Shown piece by piece: positions 1 through 8,991 of a stretch of DNA of 64,000 nt; the first letter of the stretch is position 1; every line of letters begins with the position of its first letter. Source of the DNA: Bacilli bacterium (GTDB taxonomy: Bacteria; Bacillota_I; Bacilli_A; RF39; UBA660). The translations under genes and the position numbers were made by a program. The stretch lies in the NCBI GenBank assembly GCA_017428485.1, contig JAFRQT010000001.1, forward strand, positions 22,760-86,759. The letters run 5' to 3'. The notes under the pieces were generated by a model. That model did no database searches. It was not told where the DNA came from and was given only the letters and a program-made list of their open reading frames with translations.

Positions 1-2842
1 GGTATCCACTCGAACAAGAAGTACAATTACTTGAACTTGAACATGCTGTACAATGTGATGAACAACTATAACATTTTCCACTAGATTGATAGTATCCAGA
101 TTTACAAGTTCCACAATAGTTTTCGCCAGAACATGAAGTGCAATTACTAACACCACTACATATCCAGTAACAAGCACTTGCTTTTTTTGCACCTTTATTA
201 CTTGTTTTTCCGGTTGGACATTTAGTTAGACCTTGTTCACCCTCATCTTCAGTATATGTTCCCCCAGAACAATAATAACCTGCAGGACATTGTTCACATG
301 AGTTTGAAGAATTTAGATATGTTCCGGCAACGCATCCTATTTTTTGCTTTTCTACGCATTTACCTGCAGATACTTTGTATCCACTTGCGCATTCCGTACA
401 TACTGTAGTACATTTTGTACAATGTGGTATATCTTTTGAACAATCAACAGCTGCTAGTGTAAATGTTCTTGAAACTGTACATCCACTTATTGTATGTTTT
501 GCTGTGACTGTTGCATTACCAGAGCTTGTATTATTATCATTCCTATCAACGTCTATTCTATCCCAATATATTTTAAATACTGAAACTAAACTTGAACTAG
601 TACTTACTGTTATCTCACTGTCACTTGAAGGAGTATATCCATTTGTAAATTTTGGATTGAATTCTCTCATGCAACCATCATCAGTTATTCCACAAGGGTC
701 ATCACCGAAACTAGTTCCGTCAGGAGTATCAACGGAAAGAGCGCATGAACAACGTGCATATAAAGTCTTGTTTTCTGTCATAGCGAATGCACTGGTTGTC
801 GTATAACCGCTTACTGCAGTGCCGGTTAAGCTTCCATTTGCATTAAGGACTTTACTTCCACCACTACTTGCTGTATACCATCCAGCAAAGTACTTTCCAT
901 TTACTGTTGTTCCTTTTGGTGCAGTAGCTGAAGTTGAATTCGTTGCTCCAGAATATAAAGCTGATGCTCCTTTTCTAGTATATAAAGGGGTTGTTCCACT
1001 TATATTACTACAATCGCCTTTATTAAATGTTATTGTTACATTATTAATTGTGAATGCTTTAGTTCCTGTTAATGTATAGTTTCCACATTTTGCACGTCCT
1101 CCACTTACAGATGAACAACTTGCTGATGCTGTGTAACTTCCGACATTAGTTTGCGTTGTTGCTGTAACTGTCATTGTTTCTCCATTTACACCAGTTGTTG
1201 CACTAGCAGTTGGTCCTTGAGCACTTCCGGTATATACAAATGATGTTGTACTTCCCCATGTGACCTCTACACTCTTTGGCTGAATACTACAACTAATGGT
1301 TTTAGTTCCTGTCGTTCCATCTGACCATATATATCCAGATTGTAATGTCGCAGTAACATCTTGACTTCCTGCGTCTATCTTAGTTTCACCATCAGTCCAT
1401 TTGTATCCGGTTCCAGCAGTTGAAACTATTCTTTGACCAGATCCATTATATGTTGGATTTAAACATAATGAGGTTGTTACTGCACTTATATTTGTTAACC
1501 ATCTTGCATATAATGTATGGTTTGTTTCTGTTTGTACAATTGTTTCACTATCAATTAAGTTTGTAAGTGATGATTCTTTATACCATCCTGCAAAAGTACT
1601 ACCACTCTTTGTTGGAGTTGGAAGCGAACCATATTTTTGATCATATGTTACAGTTTTAGATGTTGGGCTTACACTTCCCCCATTTACTTCAAATGTTACA
1701 GTTGGTTTCTTTGCAGTCCAATGAGCTGTTACTGTTAAATTGCCTGTTACTTTCGTACTAGATGTTACTCTATTTTCACTTGCATCATACCAATAATCAA
1801 AACTATATCCTGTTTTATTTGGTGTACAAAGTTCTCCCCAAGTTGAATTATATTTTGCGGTTTTACTTGTACATCCACTACCGCCATTGTTATCATAAGT
1901 TAGCGTATAGTCAATACCTTCCCAACGGGCATAAGCATTAAGTTCACCTTTTACAATAGTATTAGCATCAACAGGTGTACCACCTTCAGCATCAGTATAC
2001 CAACCAACAAAATTATATCCTGTTCTTTCAACAATTGGTAATGTTCCAATCTTTGAATTATATATTATTTTCTTAGTTGCAGATTTTAAATCAATATTAA
2101 GATCCCAACCATTGGCATTTGTTACTATTCCTTCATTTGCATCAACAGTAACTTCGAACTCCCTAAGTCCAACTTCAACGTTACAGATCATATCACTACT
2201 GATATTATTAACTGTTAATTTATCATTATTAAATATTCCACCGCAATCATCACTAGCATATCTATATGTGCTAGATGGTATTATGTCAACAGTAACATTT
2301 CCACTTTCAGGAACCATTACACTACTTGGCTTAATTGTAATTTTAGTGTCATCATAATAAAATTGTAAATTATATCTATCAATAAATTTCCATGGATCAA
2401 CAAGAGTTCCTCTTCCCTCTAATTTAACTCCATTTTGCACATAATTGGTTACTCTTATACCACTTGCTTCATTTTCATTTTTTTGACTAATTCCGTTATT
2501 TGAGTTGGGATCAATTACTTGTATTTTTCCCCCATCAAAAGTCATTGTAAAGAATTCTAATCCATTAAACAAATATGTGTTATTACCTCTACTTTTTGAA
2601 ATTTTATATTCATCAATATTTAATAGTCCACCATTTTTAAACCCACTTATACCACTTTGAATATTTCCTGAAAGAAATCCATAATCTTTGTTCTCAGTTA
2701 CTATATATCTTTGATAATTTGGAAAATTTTTTATATAATCATTTACAAACTTTGGAGTATTTGTAAATGTTGTGCTTGCTTTAACATTTATAAACATTAA
2801 AAAAACTATAATTATAATAAAAGACTTTAATATCTTTTTCAT
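1..2842 (-). CDS. Secreted cysteine-rich surface protein with InlB-type repeats (C-terminus beyond window)
   Basis: The frame opens at ATG 2842 behind an AGGTGAT ribosome site and stays open to the window edge, giving at least 947 residues with the C-terminus missing. It begins with a signal peptide (MKKILKSF, a run of Ile/Val/Phe, then NVKAST). From about residue 228 there are three repeats of the Listeria-Bacteroides/InlB B type, each with a GYxFxGWY-like core and a closing ARW or AHW. A YDG/MBG-like segment and a fourth divergent GWY repeat follow. The visible C-terminal part is full of Cys pairs and CxxC knuckles (about residue 770 onward), like the Cys-rich repeats of some secreted gut-bacterial proteins. 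It is probably an adhesin or other cell-surface protein; the function is inferred from architecture only. Any sorting signal lies outside the window. Confidence 0.85.
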   Translation of the reverse strand, partial: MKKILKSFIIIIVFLMFINVKASTTFTNTPKFVNDYIKNFPNYQRYIVTENKDYGFLSGNIQSGISGFKNGGLLNIDEYKISKSRGNNTYLFNGLEFFTMTFDGGKIQVIDPNSNNGISQKNENEASGIRVTNYVQNGVKLEGRGTLVDPWKFIDRYNLQFYYDDTKITIKPSSVMVPESGNVTVDIIPSSTYRYASDDCGGIFNNDKLTVNNISSDMICNVEVGLREFEVTVDANEGIVTNANGWDLNIDLKSATKKIIYNSKIGTLPIVERTGYNFVGWYTDAEGGTPVDANTIVKGELNAYARWEGIDYTLTYDNNGGSGCTSKTAKYNSTWGELCTPNKTGYSFDYWYDASENRVTSSTKVTGNLTVTAHWTAKKPTVTFEVNGGSVSPTSKTVTYDQKYGSLPTPTKSGSTFAGWYKESSLTNLIDSETIVQTETNHTLYARWLTNISAVTTSLCLNPTYNGSGQRIVSTAGTGYKWTDGETKIDAGSQDVTATLQSGYIWSDGTTGTKTISCSIQPKSVEVTWGSTTSFVYTGSAQGPTASATTGVNGETMTVTATTQTNVGSYTASASCSSVSGGRAKCGNYTLTGTKAFTINNVTITFNKGDCSNISGTTPLYTRKGASALYSGATNSTSATAPKGTTVNGKYFAGWYTASSGGSKVLNANGSLTGTAVSGYTTTSAFAMTENKTLYARCSCALSVDTPDGTSFGDDPCGITDDGCMREFNPKFTNGYTPSSDSEITVSTSSSLVSVFKIYWDRIDVDRNDNNTSSGNATVTAKHTISGCTVSRTFTLAAVDCSKDIPHCTKCTTVCTECASGYKVSAGKCVEKQKIGCVAGTYLNSSNSCEQCPAGYYCSGGTYTEDEGEQGLTKCPTGKTSNKGAKKASACYWICSGVSNCTSCSGENYCGTCKSGYYQSSGKCYSCSSHCTACSSSSNCTSCSSGY

Positions 2843-2858
2843 ATTATCACCTATCATA

Positions 2859-2887
2859 ATTATAATTTATTATTTAATTATTTTCAA
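2859..2887 (-). promoter_or_regulatory. Sigma-A-type promoter for the surface protein
   Basis: On the minus strand TTGAAA (2882-2887) and TATAAT (2859-2864) are 17 bases apart, just upstream of the surface-protein ATG at 2842. The -35 box overlaps the truA stop codon, so the surface gene can be transcribed independently of truA. Confidence 0.7.
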
Positions 2888-3615
2888 TCTTTATTAAACT
2901 CTATTTTTTCTAAGTATAATCCATTACCCGGAGCACACATTCCGAGTAAAGTCCTATTTTGATTTTTAAATATATCATCTATATCTTCTAACTCTTTTTT
3001 TCCATTATTTATATCAATAAGCAGACCTACTATGTTTCTAATCATATATCTTAAAAATCCACTAGATTCAAATTTTAAATACAATATATTTTTACTTATT
3101 CTATAACTTATTTTAATATCTCTAATATAATTACTATTATCATTATCAGAAGTAAAACTTTTAAAATTATGCTCACCACTTATTTTTGCAATAAATGTGT
3201 TTAGAACATTTTTATCAATCTTTTTACAATATTGATAAACATAATCTTTATCAATAGGATTATACATACCAATGTTAATTTTATAAATATATGTTTTCTT
3301 TTTTACATCATATCTAACATTAAAACTATCATTAACTTTTTTTATCTTTTTAATATAAATATTATCATCTACTATACTATTTAAACTCTTTATTAATTTT
3401 TTAGTATTAATTGGTTTTTCATATTCAAAAGTACAATATTGATCAAGTGCATGAACATATCTATCTGTTCTGGATGAAGCTATAGTGTTTATACTAATAT
3501 TTAATATTTTTGATAAACATCTTTCTATTTCACCCTCTACAGTCAATTCTTTTTTTTGAATTTGATACCCATAGAAATGATTACCATTATATGATAAATT
3601 AATTAAGTATTTCAT
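2884..3615 (-). CDS. truA: tRNA pseudouridine synthase A
   Basis: This is TruA, which converts uridines 38-40 of tRNA anticodon stem-loops to pseudouridine. The 243 residues match the usual length. The N-terminal LSYNGNHFYGYQIQ segment is family-typical, and the catalytic motif reads SSRTDRYVHA, with the essential aspartate kept (the common form is SRTDAGVHA). The C-terminal SSGFLRYMIRNIVG block is also diagnostic. GAGAGG precedes ATG 3615. In Firmicutes truA usually follows ecfA1-ecfA2-ecfT; here it directly follows two degenerate EcfA-like genes and ecfT is absent. Confidence 0.96.
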   Translation of the reverse strand: MKYLINLSYNGNHFYGYQIQKKELTVEGEIERCLSKILNISINTIASSRTDRYVHALDQYCTFEYEKPINTKKLIKSLNSIVDDNIYIKKIKKVNDSFNVRYDVKKKTYIYKINIGMYNPIDKDYVYQYCKKIDKNVLNTFIAKISGEHNFKSFTSDNDNSNYIRDIKISYRISKNILYLKFESSGFLRYMIRNIVGLLIDINNGKKELEDIDDIFKNQNRTLLGMCAPGNGLYLEKIEFNKD

Positions 3616-3616
3616 A

Positions 3617-4384
3617 TTATTTTACCTCTCTATATATTGATTTTATTAAATCCAAAATATTGTTGTATTCATCTAATTCATGATTATTTTTTTTGCATTC
3701 ATTAATGAAATTAATAATCGGAGGAACTTCTAAACCAAGTTTATTTAAAAGATTGGTATTTTTTAAAATGGATTTGTTTCCTTTTTAAATTATTTTTTTA
3801 TCATCTAACAAGTAAATTATATCACTTGTTGTATAGCAAAAAGTAGTATCTTTTGTTAAAAATATTATTATTTTTTTATATTTATTCTTTAAAACTCTTA
3901 TTAATCTTGCAAACTCTTTTTTATCATGATCTACCATTCCATCTGTATAATCTTCTATAATTATAATTCTAGGATTATGAATAAGAGCTGATACTAAAGA
4001 TATCTTTTTTGCTTCTATATAACTTAATTTGTTTATTTTTTTATCTAATAATTCATTATCCAACCCAACAAGTTTTAATGATTGATTTATTCTTATATTA
4101 ATACTTTTATCTTTATAATTATTCAACTCAAGAACATATCTAAAATAATCTTTTATTTTTTTGCTTTTGACCATTTCATATGGATTAGATTTACATATTC
4201 CAACTTTTATATTCTTTTTTATTTGTATATCTCCACTTTCAGGGATTGTTTCTCCACTTATTAAATCAAGTATTAAAGATTTTATAGATTTACTTGTCCC
4301 AAGGAATGAATAGATACCACTTGAATCAATTTCAAAAGATATTTCTTTATCTAATATACTAACACTATTAAACTTTATTTCCAT
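3617..4384 (-). pseudogene. Degenerate EcfA2-like ATPase with an in-frame stop
   Basis: The frame reads 199 residues from ATG 4384 to a TAA at 3785-3787. It then continues without a shift for another 55 codons to a second TAA at 3617-3619. The readthrough segment contains NKLGLEVPPIINFINECKK, which is the C-terminal EcfA signature, so an originally full-length protein has been cut by a nonsense change. The ATPase core is also decayed: the P-loop reads GTSKSIKS, without the glycine before Lys; the LSGGQ signature reads LSYIEAK; Walker B reads IIIIEDY; and the switch histidine is missing. Normal EcfA drives vitamin import with EcfT. This copy is probably non-functional, or retained only as a truncated non-catalytic domain. 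It overlaps the upstream paralogue by 10 bases. Confidence 0.75.
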
Positions 4385-5031
4385 AATGCATCCACCAACT
4401 TTTTATTAGATAAATAATATGTGTTAATAAGTCCATAGTCTATTAAATATTTATTTAGTTCAATTATAAATGGAAGACCCAATCCTAATCTTTTAAATGT
4501 TTTTTCCTCATTCAACACACTAAGGGTATCCCCAAAACATATTAATTTATTATTATAAATAATAGCAATTTTATTTCCTATTAATGATTCTTCCACATTA
4601 TTAGTTATGTTAATAATAATATTATTTTTAGAATATTTTTTTAATATTTTAATAACTAATTTATAATCTTCATAATCTAATAGAGATAATATATTATTGA
4701 TTACTATTGTTTTTTTATTTTGAATAATATTTAATAATATTAACAGTTTTATTCTCTCATTAATATTTAAATCTAATATATTTGTATTTTTATATTCAAT
4801 TAAATTAAATTCATTTAAATATTCTTTTGTTTTTTGCGGAGATTTTAAGTATTTTTTAATTTCATCTATTGTGCTTATGTTTTCAAAACAAAACAAATTA
4901 TTATAGTTAATAATTTGTTTTTCATCTTCGATAAAGCATTTAAAAACATGATGATTGTTACTCATTATAGTAATAAAATCACCATTTTGAAAAGTTAAAT
5001 TAATATCACCACAATTAAATACTTTTTTCAT
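4375..5031 (-). CDS. Degenerate EcfA1-like ABC ATPase domain protein
   Basis: These 218 residues sit where ecfA1 belongs in the ecfA1-ecfA2-ecfT-truA order. The C-terminal stretch FKRLGLGLPFIIELNKYL is typical of energy-coupling-factor ATPases (RLGLxxPxxxEL). The nucleotide-binding motifs are gone: the P-loop position reads IMSNNHHVFKC, there is no LSGGQ, and Walker B reads TIVINNILSLL. It cannot be expected to hydrolyse ATP in the normal way. The frame itself is open with a GGGGAT ribosome site, so it may still be translated. The alternative is a gene decaying together with its neighbour after loss of ecfT. Confidence 0.6.
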   Translation of the reverse strand: MKKVFNCGDINLTFQNGDFITIMSNNHHVFKCFIEDEKQIINYNNLFCFENISTIDEIKKYLKSPQKTKEYLNEFNLIEYKNTNILDLNINERIKLLILLNIIQNKKTIVINNILSLLDYEDYKLVIKILKKYSKNNIIINITNNVEESLIGNKIAIIYNNKLICFGDTLSVLNEEKTFKRLGLGLPFIIELNKYLIDYGLINTYYLSNKKLVDALWK

Positions 5032-5083
5032 ATTATCCCCAGTAATATTTATTTTACATTTTAAATATTGTTATGTAAATAAA

Positions 5084-5104
5084 AAGTATGCTTTTAGCAT
5101 ACTT
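5084..5104 (-). terminator. Intrinsic terminator of the pseudopilin gene
   Basis: A 9-bp stem (AAGTATGCT / AGCATACTT on the minus strand) with a 3-base loop is followed by a T-rich tract. The 5' arm overlaps the pseudopilin stop codon at 5103-5105. Confidence 0.85.
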
Positions 5105-5882
5105 AATCAATATCTACTGTATCATTTGTAATTATTTTAGCGACAAGGTTATTTCCATTATTATATAGGTCATATACACCCATTACTCTCCACATAACTC
5201 CGTTATATTTTAAATAATTACCTTTTTCATCTCCAGCAATAATACATGCTTTAACTGGAGTATTTGTTAATGTTAATGTTCCATCACTATTCTTAGTTGC
5301 TCTATAAAGTCCATTTGGAAGTCCATTTAACATTCTACAACCACAATAATCTTCTGAACCAGTTCCATATTTACCAATGAACTTTCCACCATTGAATTTT
5401 TCACATACTTGTTGTACTAAAGTTCCACCTTTACATTTGTTGTTAGGATTATTATTATCACACTTTATTCCACCAATTTTAGCAGTTACACCTGCAACTT
5501 CTTTAGTAATTAATATTTGTACATCATTTAATGATCTTTTACATCCAATGGATTCATCATCACTACATCTAGGATCTATTACACATCCATTATCACTAGT
5601 ACAATTATCTCCGTTTTTAGTGACATCTGCCTCTAAGAAACCACTTTTGATTAAATCTTCTACAGTTACATATTCTTCATTTGTAGCATTAAAAACATCT
5701 GGATTATTAGTTCCATATAATTCAGCAGCTGATTCTATTAAATCCATTTTTCTGTTATATACTCTTTCATTCATATTTCGATTAATAACAAGTACACTTG
5801 GAACTGCGATAATTACTATTACAGCTATAATAGCTATAACGACTAAAACTTCAGTAAGTGTAAATCCATATTTTCTTTTCAT
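5103..5882 (-). CDS. Type IV pilin / pseudopilin-like protein
   Basis: The N-terminus MKRKYGFTLTEVLVVIAIIA is a class III prepilin signal: a short basic leader, the processing site after Gly6, Phe+1, Glu+5 and a hydrophobic helix of about 22 residues. The remaining roughly 225 residues form a secreted domain with several cysteines (a cluster around CTSDNGCVIDPRCSDDESIGC) that probably form disulfides. The 259-residue length is longer than GspG-type pseudopilins. No prepilin peptidase or assembly ATPase is in the window, so those would have to be elsewhere. The gene is monocistronic, with its own promoter (5906-5934) and terminator. The role could be surface display, DNA uptake or secretion. 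Confidence 0.8.
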   Translation of the reverse strand: MKRKYGFTLTEVLVVIAIIAVIVIIAVPSVLVINRNMNERVYNRKMDLIESAAELYGTNNPDVFNATNEEYVTVEDLIKSGFLEADVTKNGDNCTSDNGCVIDPRCSDDESIGCKRSLNDVQILITKEVAGVTAKIGGIKCDNNNPNNKCKGGTLVQQVCEKFNGGKFIGKYGTGSEDYCGCRMLNGLPNGLYRATKNSDGTLTLTNTPVKACIIAGDEKGNYLKYNGVMWRVMGVYDLYNNGNNLVAKIITNDTVDID

Positions 5883-5905
5883 ATATAACCTCTATTCTAT
5901 ATAAC

Positions 5906-5934
5906 ATTATATAAAAAAATGAAATTAATGTAAA
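5906..5934 (-). promoter_or_regulatory. Promoter of the pseudopilin gene
   Basis: TTTACA (5929-5934) and TATAAT (5906-5911) are separated by exactly 17 bases on the minus strand, about 24 bases before the pseudopilin ATG. Confidence 0.75.
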
Positions 5935-5952
5935 TATTTTTGTTTATAAATA

Positions 5953-5984
5953 AAAAATAAAAAGTAATATATACTTTTTATTTT
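5953..5984 (-). terminator. Intrinsic terminator after engB
   Basis: An AT-rich hairpin (arms around TAAAAAGTA and TACTTTTTA) followed by T-rich sequence. The 5' arm covers the engB stop codon at 5978-5980. Confidence 0.7.
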
Positions 5985-6565
5985 TCATAATAATTTTCAA
6001 TTATTTCATATATTCTTTCTTTTCCTATTTTAGTAACACTTGAGAAATTAACAATTTCATCTCCTAAAGCAGGATTTAACGTGTTTTTAATTACATCATC
6101 TTGTTTTTCTCTTAGTGATCTATTTACTTTATCATGCTTTGTAGCCACTATTGTTACTGGAATATTGTAATATTTTAAAAATTTATACATTAATACATCA
6201 TCTTCAGTTGGTTTATGCCTATAATCAATAAGCATAAATACGTGTTTTAAATATGGACGCTGCTTTAAGTATTCTTCAATCATAATACCAAACTTTTCAA
6301 TTTCTTTTTTACTTCTTTCAGCATATCCATATCCAGGAACATCTACAATATAGAAATTATTGTTTACTAAATAAAAATTTAATGTTGTAGTTTTCCCAGG
6401 TTTAGAACTTGTTCTAGCTAAGTTTTTTCTATTAATAATAGTATTTATAAAACTACTTTTACCAACATTACTTCTTCCCAAACATAAGAACTCATTTTTT
6501 CTATCAGTTGGGTATTGTGAAATTCTAACAGCTATTATAGGATCATTTACACTAATTATTTCCAT
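5978..6565 (-). CDS. engB: Ribosome-biogenesis GTPase EngB/YsxC
   Basis: EngB assists late large-subunit ribosome assembly. Counting from ATG 6565 (195 residues), the G1 P-loop GRSNVGKSS, the PGKTTTLNFY switch region, G3 DVPGYGYA and G4 TKHDK are all present. I chose ATG 6565 because AAGGAGG lies at optimal distance; an upstream ATG would add 11 residues unlike the family and would lie further inside nrnA. The start overlaps the end of nrnA by 14 bases, so the two are translationally linked in an ackA-nrnA-engB cluster. Confidence 0.95.
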   Translation of the reverse strand: MEIISVNDPIIAVRISQYPTDRKNEFLCLGRSNVGKSSFINTIINRKNLARTSSKPGKTTTLNFYLVNNNFYIVDVPGYGYAERSKKEIEKFGIMIEEYLKQRPYLKHVFMLIDYRHKPTEDDVLMYKFLKYYNIPVTIVATKHDKVNRSLREKQDDVIKNTLNPALGDEIVNFSSVTKIGKERIYEIIENYYEK

Positions 6566-7517
6566 TATTATCCTCCTTATACTTTCGAGCACATTCACTT
6601 AAATCTTTTAATAATGAATCAATTACTTCGTGATTATCTGTTCTAACACCACTTGCATATTTATGACCACCACCGCCATGTCTTGCAGCAATTTCGTTTA
6701 TTTCTGGTCCTCTACTTCTTATATTAACTCTATATAAATTATTTTTGTCTTTTGATACAAATACCCATATTATAATTTCATTTATATTGTTAAAATCATT
6801 TATCATATTTGAAGCAGCAGATGCATCAGAATTAAATGTTTGCATAATATCATCATCTAATTCTACATAAGCAAATCCATTTTTATCAACTTTTAATGTA
6901 TTTGCTATATGTCCCATAAGTCTTACTTCACTAAGTGGTCTACTGTAAACTTGTCTATACAACTTATCCATATCTAAATTATATTTTTTGATAAGTTTAC
7001 TTACTATTTCAAATGTCTTATAATTAGTTCCATATAAAAATCTATTTGTATCGCTTACTATTCCTAAATATAAATTACCTGCGATAGATTCATTGATTTT
7101 TAATTTTGAATTTTCAATTAATTCTAATACTAATTCACTAGCAGAACTAACATTTACATTAACATATTCAACCTCACCAAATTTGTCTACATTTGGATGA
7201 TGATCAATTTTTATAACATGCTTAAAAGATAAGAAATTATCTATATCTACTCTTTTAGCATCAGGTGTATCAGTAACAATTAGTAGACCATTTTCATAAT
7301 CATAATCCGTTACTTTATCTACATGTCCAAAATACTTAAATCTAGCTACTGTAGCACCAACAGAATATACCTCTTTACTTGGAAAAGTTAATAGAATAGA
7401 TTCTTTTAGTGCCATTTGACTACCAAAAGCATCTGGATCTGGACCTATATGCCTAGCAATATAGATTTTCTTATATTTTTTAATCTCATTATAAATTGAT
7501 TTATATATATTATTCAT
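6552..7517 (-). CDS. nrnA: Bifunctional oligoribonuclease / PAP phosphatase NrnA
   Basis: A DHH-DHHA1 phosphoesterase of about 321 residues. NrnA degrades nano-RNAs and dephosphorylates 3'-phosphoadenosine 5'-phosphate. The N-terminal metal site reads HIGPDPDAFGS, the DHH motif is KIDHHP, and the DHHA1 substrate motif is HGGGGHKYASG near the C-terminus. ATG 7517 has a GAG-type ribosome site six bases upstream; a TTG two codons earlier (7523) is the alternative start. It lies 13 bases after the ackA stop and overlaps engB. Confidence 0.92.
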   Translation of the reverse strand: MNNIYKSIYNEIKKYKKIYIARHIGPDPDAFGSQMALKESILLTFPSKEVYSVGATVARFKYFGHVDKVTDYDYENGLLIVTDTPDAKRVDIDNFLSFKHVIKIDHHPNVDKFGEVEYVNVNVSSASELVLELIENSKLKINESIAGNLYLGIVSDTNRFLYGTNYKTFEIVSKLIKKYNLDMDKLYRQVYSRPLSEVRLMGHIANTLKVDKNGFAYVELDDDIMQTFNSDASAASNMINDFNNINEIIIWVFVSKDKNNLYRVNIRSRGPEINEIAARHGGGGHKYASGVRTDNHEVIDSLLKDLSECARKYKEDNNGNN

Positions 7518-7530
7518 ATACAACTCTTTT

Positions 7531-8733
7531 CTATTTTTCTTGGTTTACTAAATTATATGTATCCTTTGCAATCATTAATTCTTCATTTGTTGGTATTACA
7601 TATACAGGAACTTTAGATGCTTTTGCACTAATGATTCCTTCATGTATATCTTTAAAACTTGCTATAGATTCATTAGCTTTTTTATCTACTTTTATTCCAA
7701 GTGGAGATACACGTTCAAGAATTGCTTCTCTTGCAGCTATTCCATTTTCTCCAACACCTGCAGTAAATACAATTGCGTCAACTTCTCCTTTTAATTCAAT
7801 ATAGTAATCTGCTATATATTTAGCGACTCTATCATTGTACATATTTAATGCTAAAATTGCTCTTTCATCACCACTACTAGCTGCTGCTTCAACATCTCTA
7901 CAATCACTAAATCCAGAAATTCCAAGTAATCCACTCTTCTTATTTAATGTATTAGTTACATCAAAAATGCTATCTCCTGATTCTTTACATACATATTCTA
8001 AGATTGATGGATCTATTGAACCACTACGAGTTCCCATCATAAGTCCATCAAGAGGAGTAATGCCCATTGTTGTGTCATAGCATTTTCCATCCTTAATTGC
8101 ACTAATAGATGCACCACTACCTATATGGCAAATAATTAAATTAACATCATCCTTTTTTAATTTTTCTTTCATTACAGTAGTAATGTATTTATGACTAGTT
8201 CCATGGAAACCATATTTTCTAACACCATATTTTAAATACCATTCATATGGAACTGGATAAATATAGTTTTCTTTAGGCATTGTTTGATGGAATGCAGTAT
8301 CATATACAGCAACCATTGGAGTATTTGGTAATACTTTCCTTAATGCTTCAATTCCAGCTAAGTTACCTGGATGATGAAGTGGGCCTAATTTAGTTAATTC
8401 TTTAATATCTTCTATTACTTCGTCAGTAATTATAACTGAATCACTATATTTTTCTCCACCATGTAGTACTCTATGTCCTACGCCTTTAATTTCATCTAAA
8501 CTTTTAACTGCATTATTATCAAGCAATTCACTAATCAATACTTCAACTGCAGCACTATGATCTTTTAAATATTTTGCTCCTTTAATTTTTTCACCATTTA
8601 TTTTAGTAGTCCAGAAACTATCTTCAAGTCCAATTTTCTCAATGTAACCACTAATGATTACTTTTTCTTCTGGCATCTCATATAATTGAAATTTCAAAGA
8701 ACTACTTCCTGCATTAACGCATAAATATTTCAT
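7531..8733 (-). CDS. ackA: Acetate kinase
   Basis: AckA interconverts acetyl phosphate + ADP and acetate + ATP, giving substrate-level ATP in fermentation. The 400 residues match the family. Family blocks visible are VNAGSSSLKFQLY at the N-terminus, GHRVLHGGE, the catalytic-loop FDTAFHQTMP-type block (here YDTAFHQTMP), YGFHGTSHKY, and GMTPLDGLMMGTRSG-type (here GITPLDGLMMGTRSGSIDP). The partner phosphotransacetylase is not in the window. An AGAAGG ribosome site precedes ATG 8733. Confidence 0.98.
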   Translation of the reverse strand: MKYLCVNAGSSSLKFQLYEMPEEKVIISGYIEKIGLEDSFWTTKINGEKIKGAKYLKDHSAAVEVLISELLDNNAVKSLDEIKGVGHRVLHGGEKYSDSVIITDEVIEDIKELTKLGPLHHPGNLAGIEALRKVLPNTPMVAVYDTAFHQTMPKENYIYPVPYEWYLKYGVRKYGFHGTSHKYITTVMKEKLKKDDVNLIICHIGSGASISAIKDGKCYDTTMGITPLDGLMMGTRSGSIDPSILEYVCKESGDSIFDVTNTLNKKSGLLGISGFSDCRDVEAAASSGDERAILALNMYNDRVAKYIADYYIELKGEVDAIVFTAGVGENGIAAREAILERVSPLGIKVDKKANESIASFKDIHEGIISAKASKVPVYVIPTNEELMIAKDTYNLVNQEK

Positions 8734-8762
8734 ATTTTTTTCCTTCTTTCTAATTCGATATT

Positions 8763-8771
8763 ATTATAACA
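8763..8771 (-). promoter_or_regulatory. ackA: Extended -10 promoter, probably for ackA
   Basis: TGTTATAAT on the minus strand is an extended -10 element, 30 bases before the ackA ATG. The -35 region is poor (TTTTAT at suitable spacing), consistent with an extended -10 type. Confidence 0.5.
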
Positions 8772-8785
8772 AAATTAATTCAATA

Positions 8786-8811
8786 ATAAAAGACAAACAT
8801 TATCGTTTGCC
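8786..8811 (-). terminator. Intrinsic terminator upstream of ackA
   Basis: GGCAAAC and GTTTGTC (one G-U pair) form a stem with a 6-base loop, then TTTTATT follows on the minus strand. It closes whatever is transcribed from 8946 leftward. Confidence 0.7.
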
Positions 8812-8946
8812 TTTTAAAAAATTATTTTTTTCAATTCTATCATGATTATAAATATTGTCTTCATAATATTCACTATTTCTAGTATTTATACATTTCATCT
8901 TATAAAGATAATTATTCTTTTTACTAAAATGATTATTTAAAAGCAT
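8800..8946 (-). CDS. Possible small protein, 48 residues
   Basis: An open frame runs from ATG 8946 to TAA 8800, with GGTGAT five bases before the ATG. It is rich in Asn, Lys and Tyr and resembles nothing I know. In favour: its stop falls in the loop of a terminator (8786-8811), as at several other genes in this window. Against: the start and ribosome site lie inside the thiI terminator hairpin (8940-8974), and the composition could arise by chance in AT-rich DNA. Confidence 0.35.
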   Translation of the reverse strand: MLLNNHFSKKNNYLYKMKCINTRNSEYYEDNIYNHDRIEKNNFLKGKR

Positions 8947-8974
8947 AATATATCACCACTATATATTATGCTTT
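8940..8974 (-). terminator. Intrinsic terminator of the thiI cluster
   Basis: A long AT-rich stem (AAAGCATAATATA / TATATTATGCTTT) with a 9-base loop, followed by T's on the minus strand, 17 bases after the thiI stop. Confidence 0.7.
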
Positions 8975-8991
8975 AATTTTACATTTTTATT

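Noticed and set aside
375..1079. Two plus-strand open frames inside the surface protein gene
   Set aside because: The minus strand is continuously open with recognisable repeats and cysteine motifs; the plus frames have no signals of their own.
3785..3787. In-frame TAA in the EcfA2-like gene as a recoded codon
   Set aside because: TAA is used as the normal stop throughout the window, and the ATPase motifs of the same gene are decayed, so a nonsense mutation is simpler.
5377..5904. Long open frame on the plus strand across the pseudopilin gene
   Set aside because: It is antisense to a clear prepilin gene, has no ribosome site and reads as low-complexity hydrophobic sequence.
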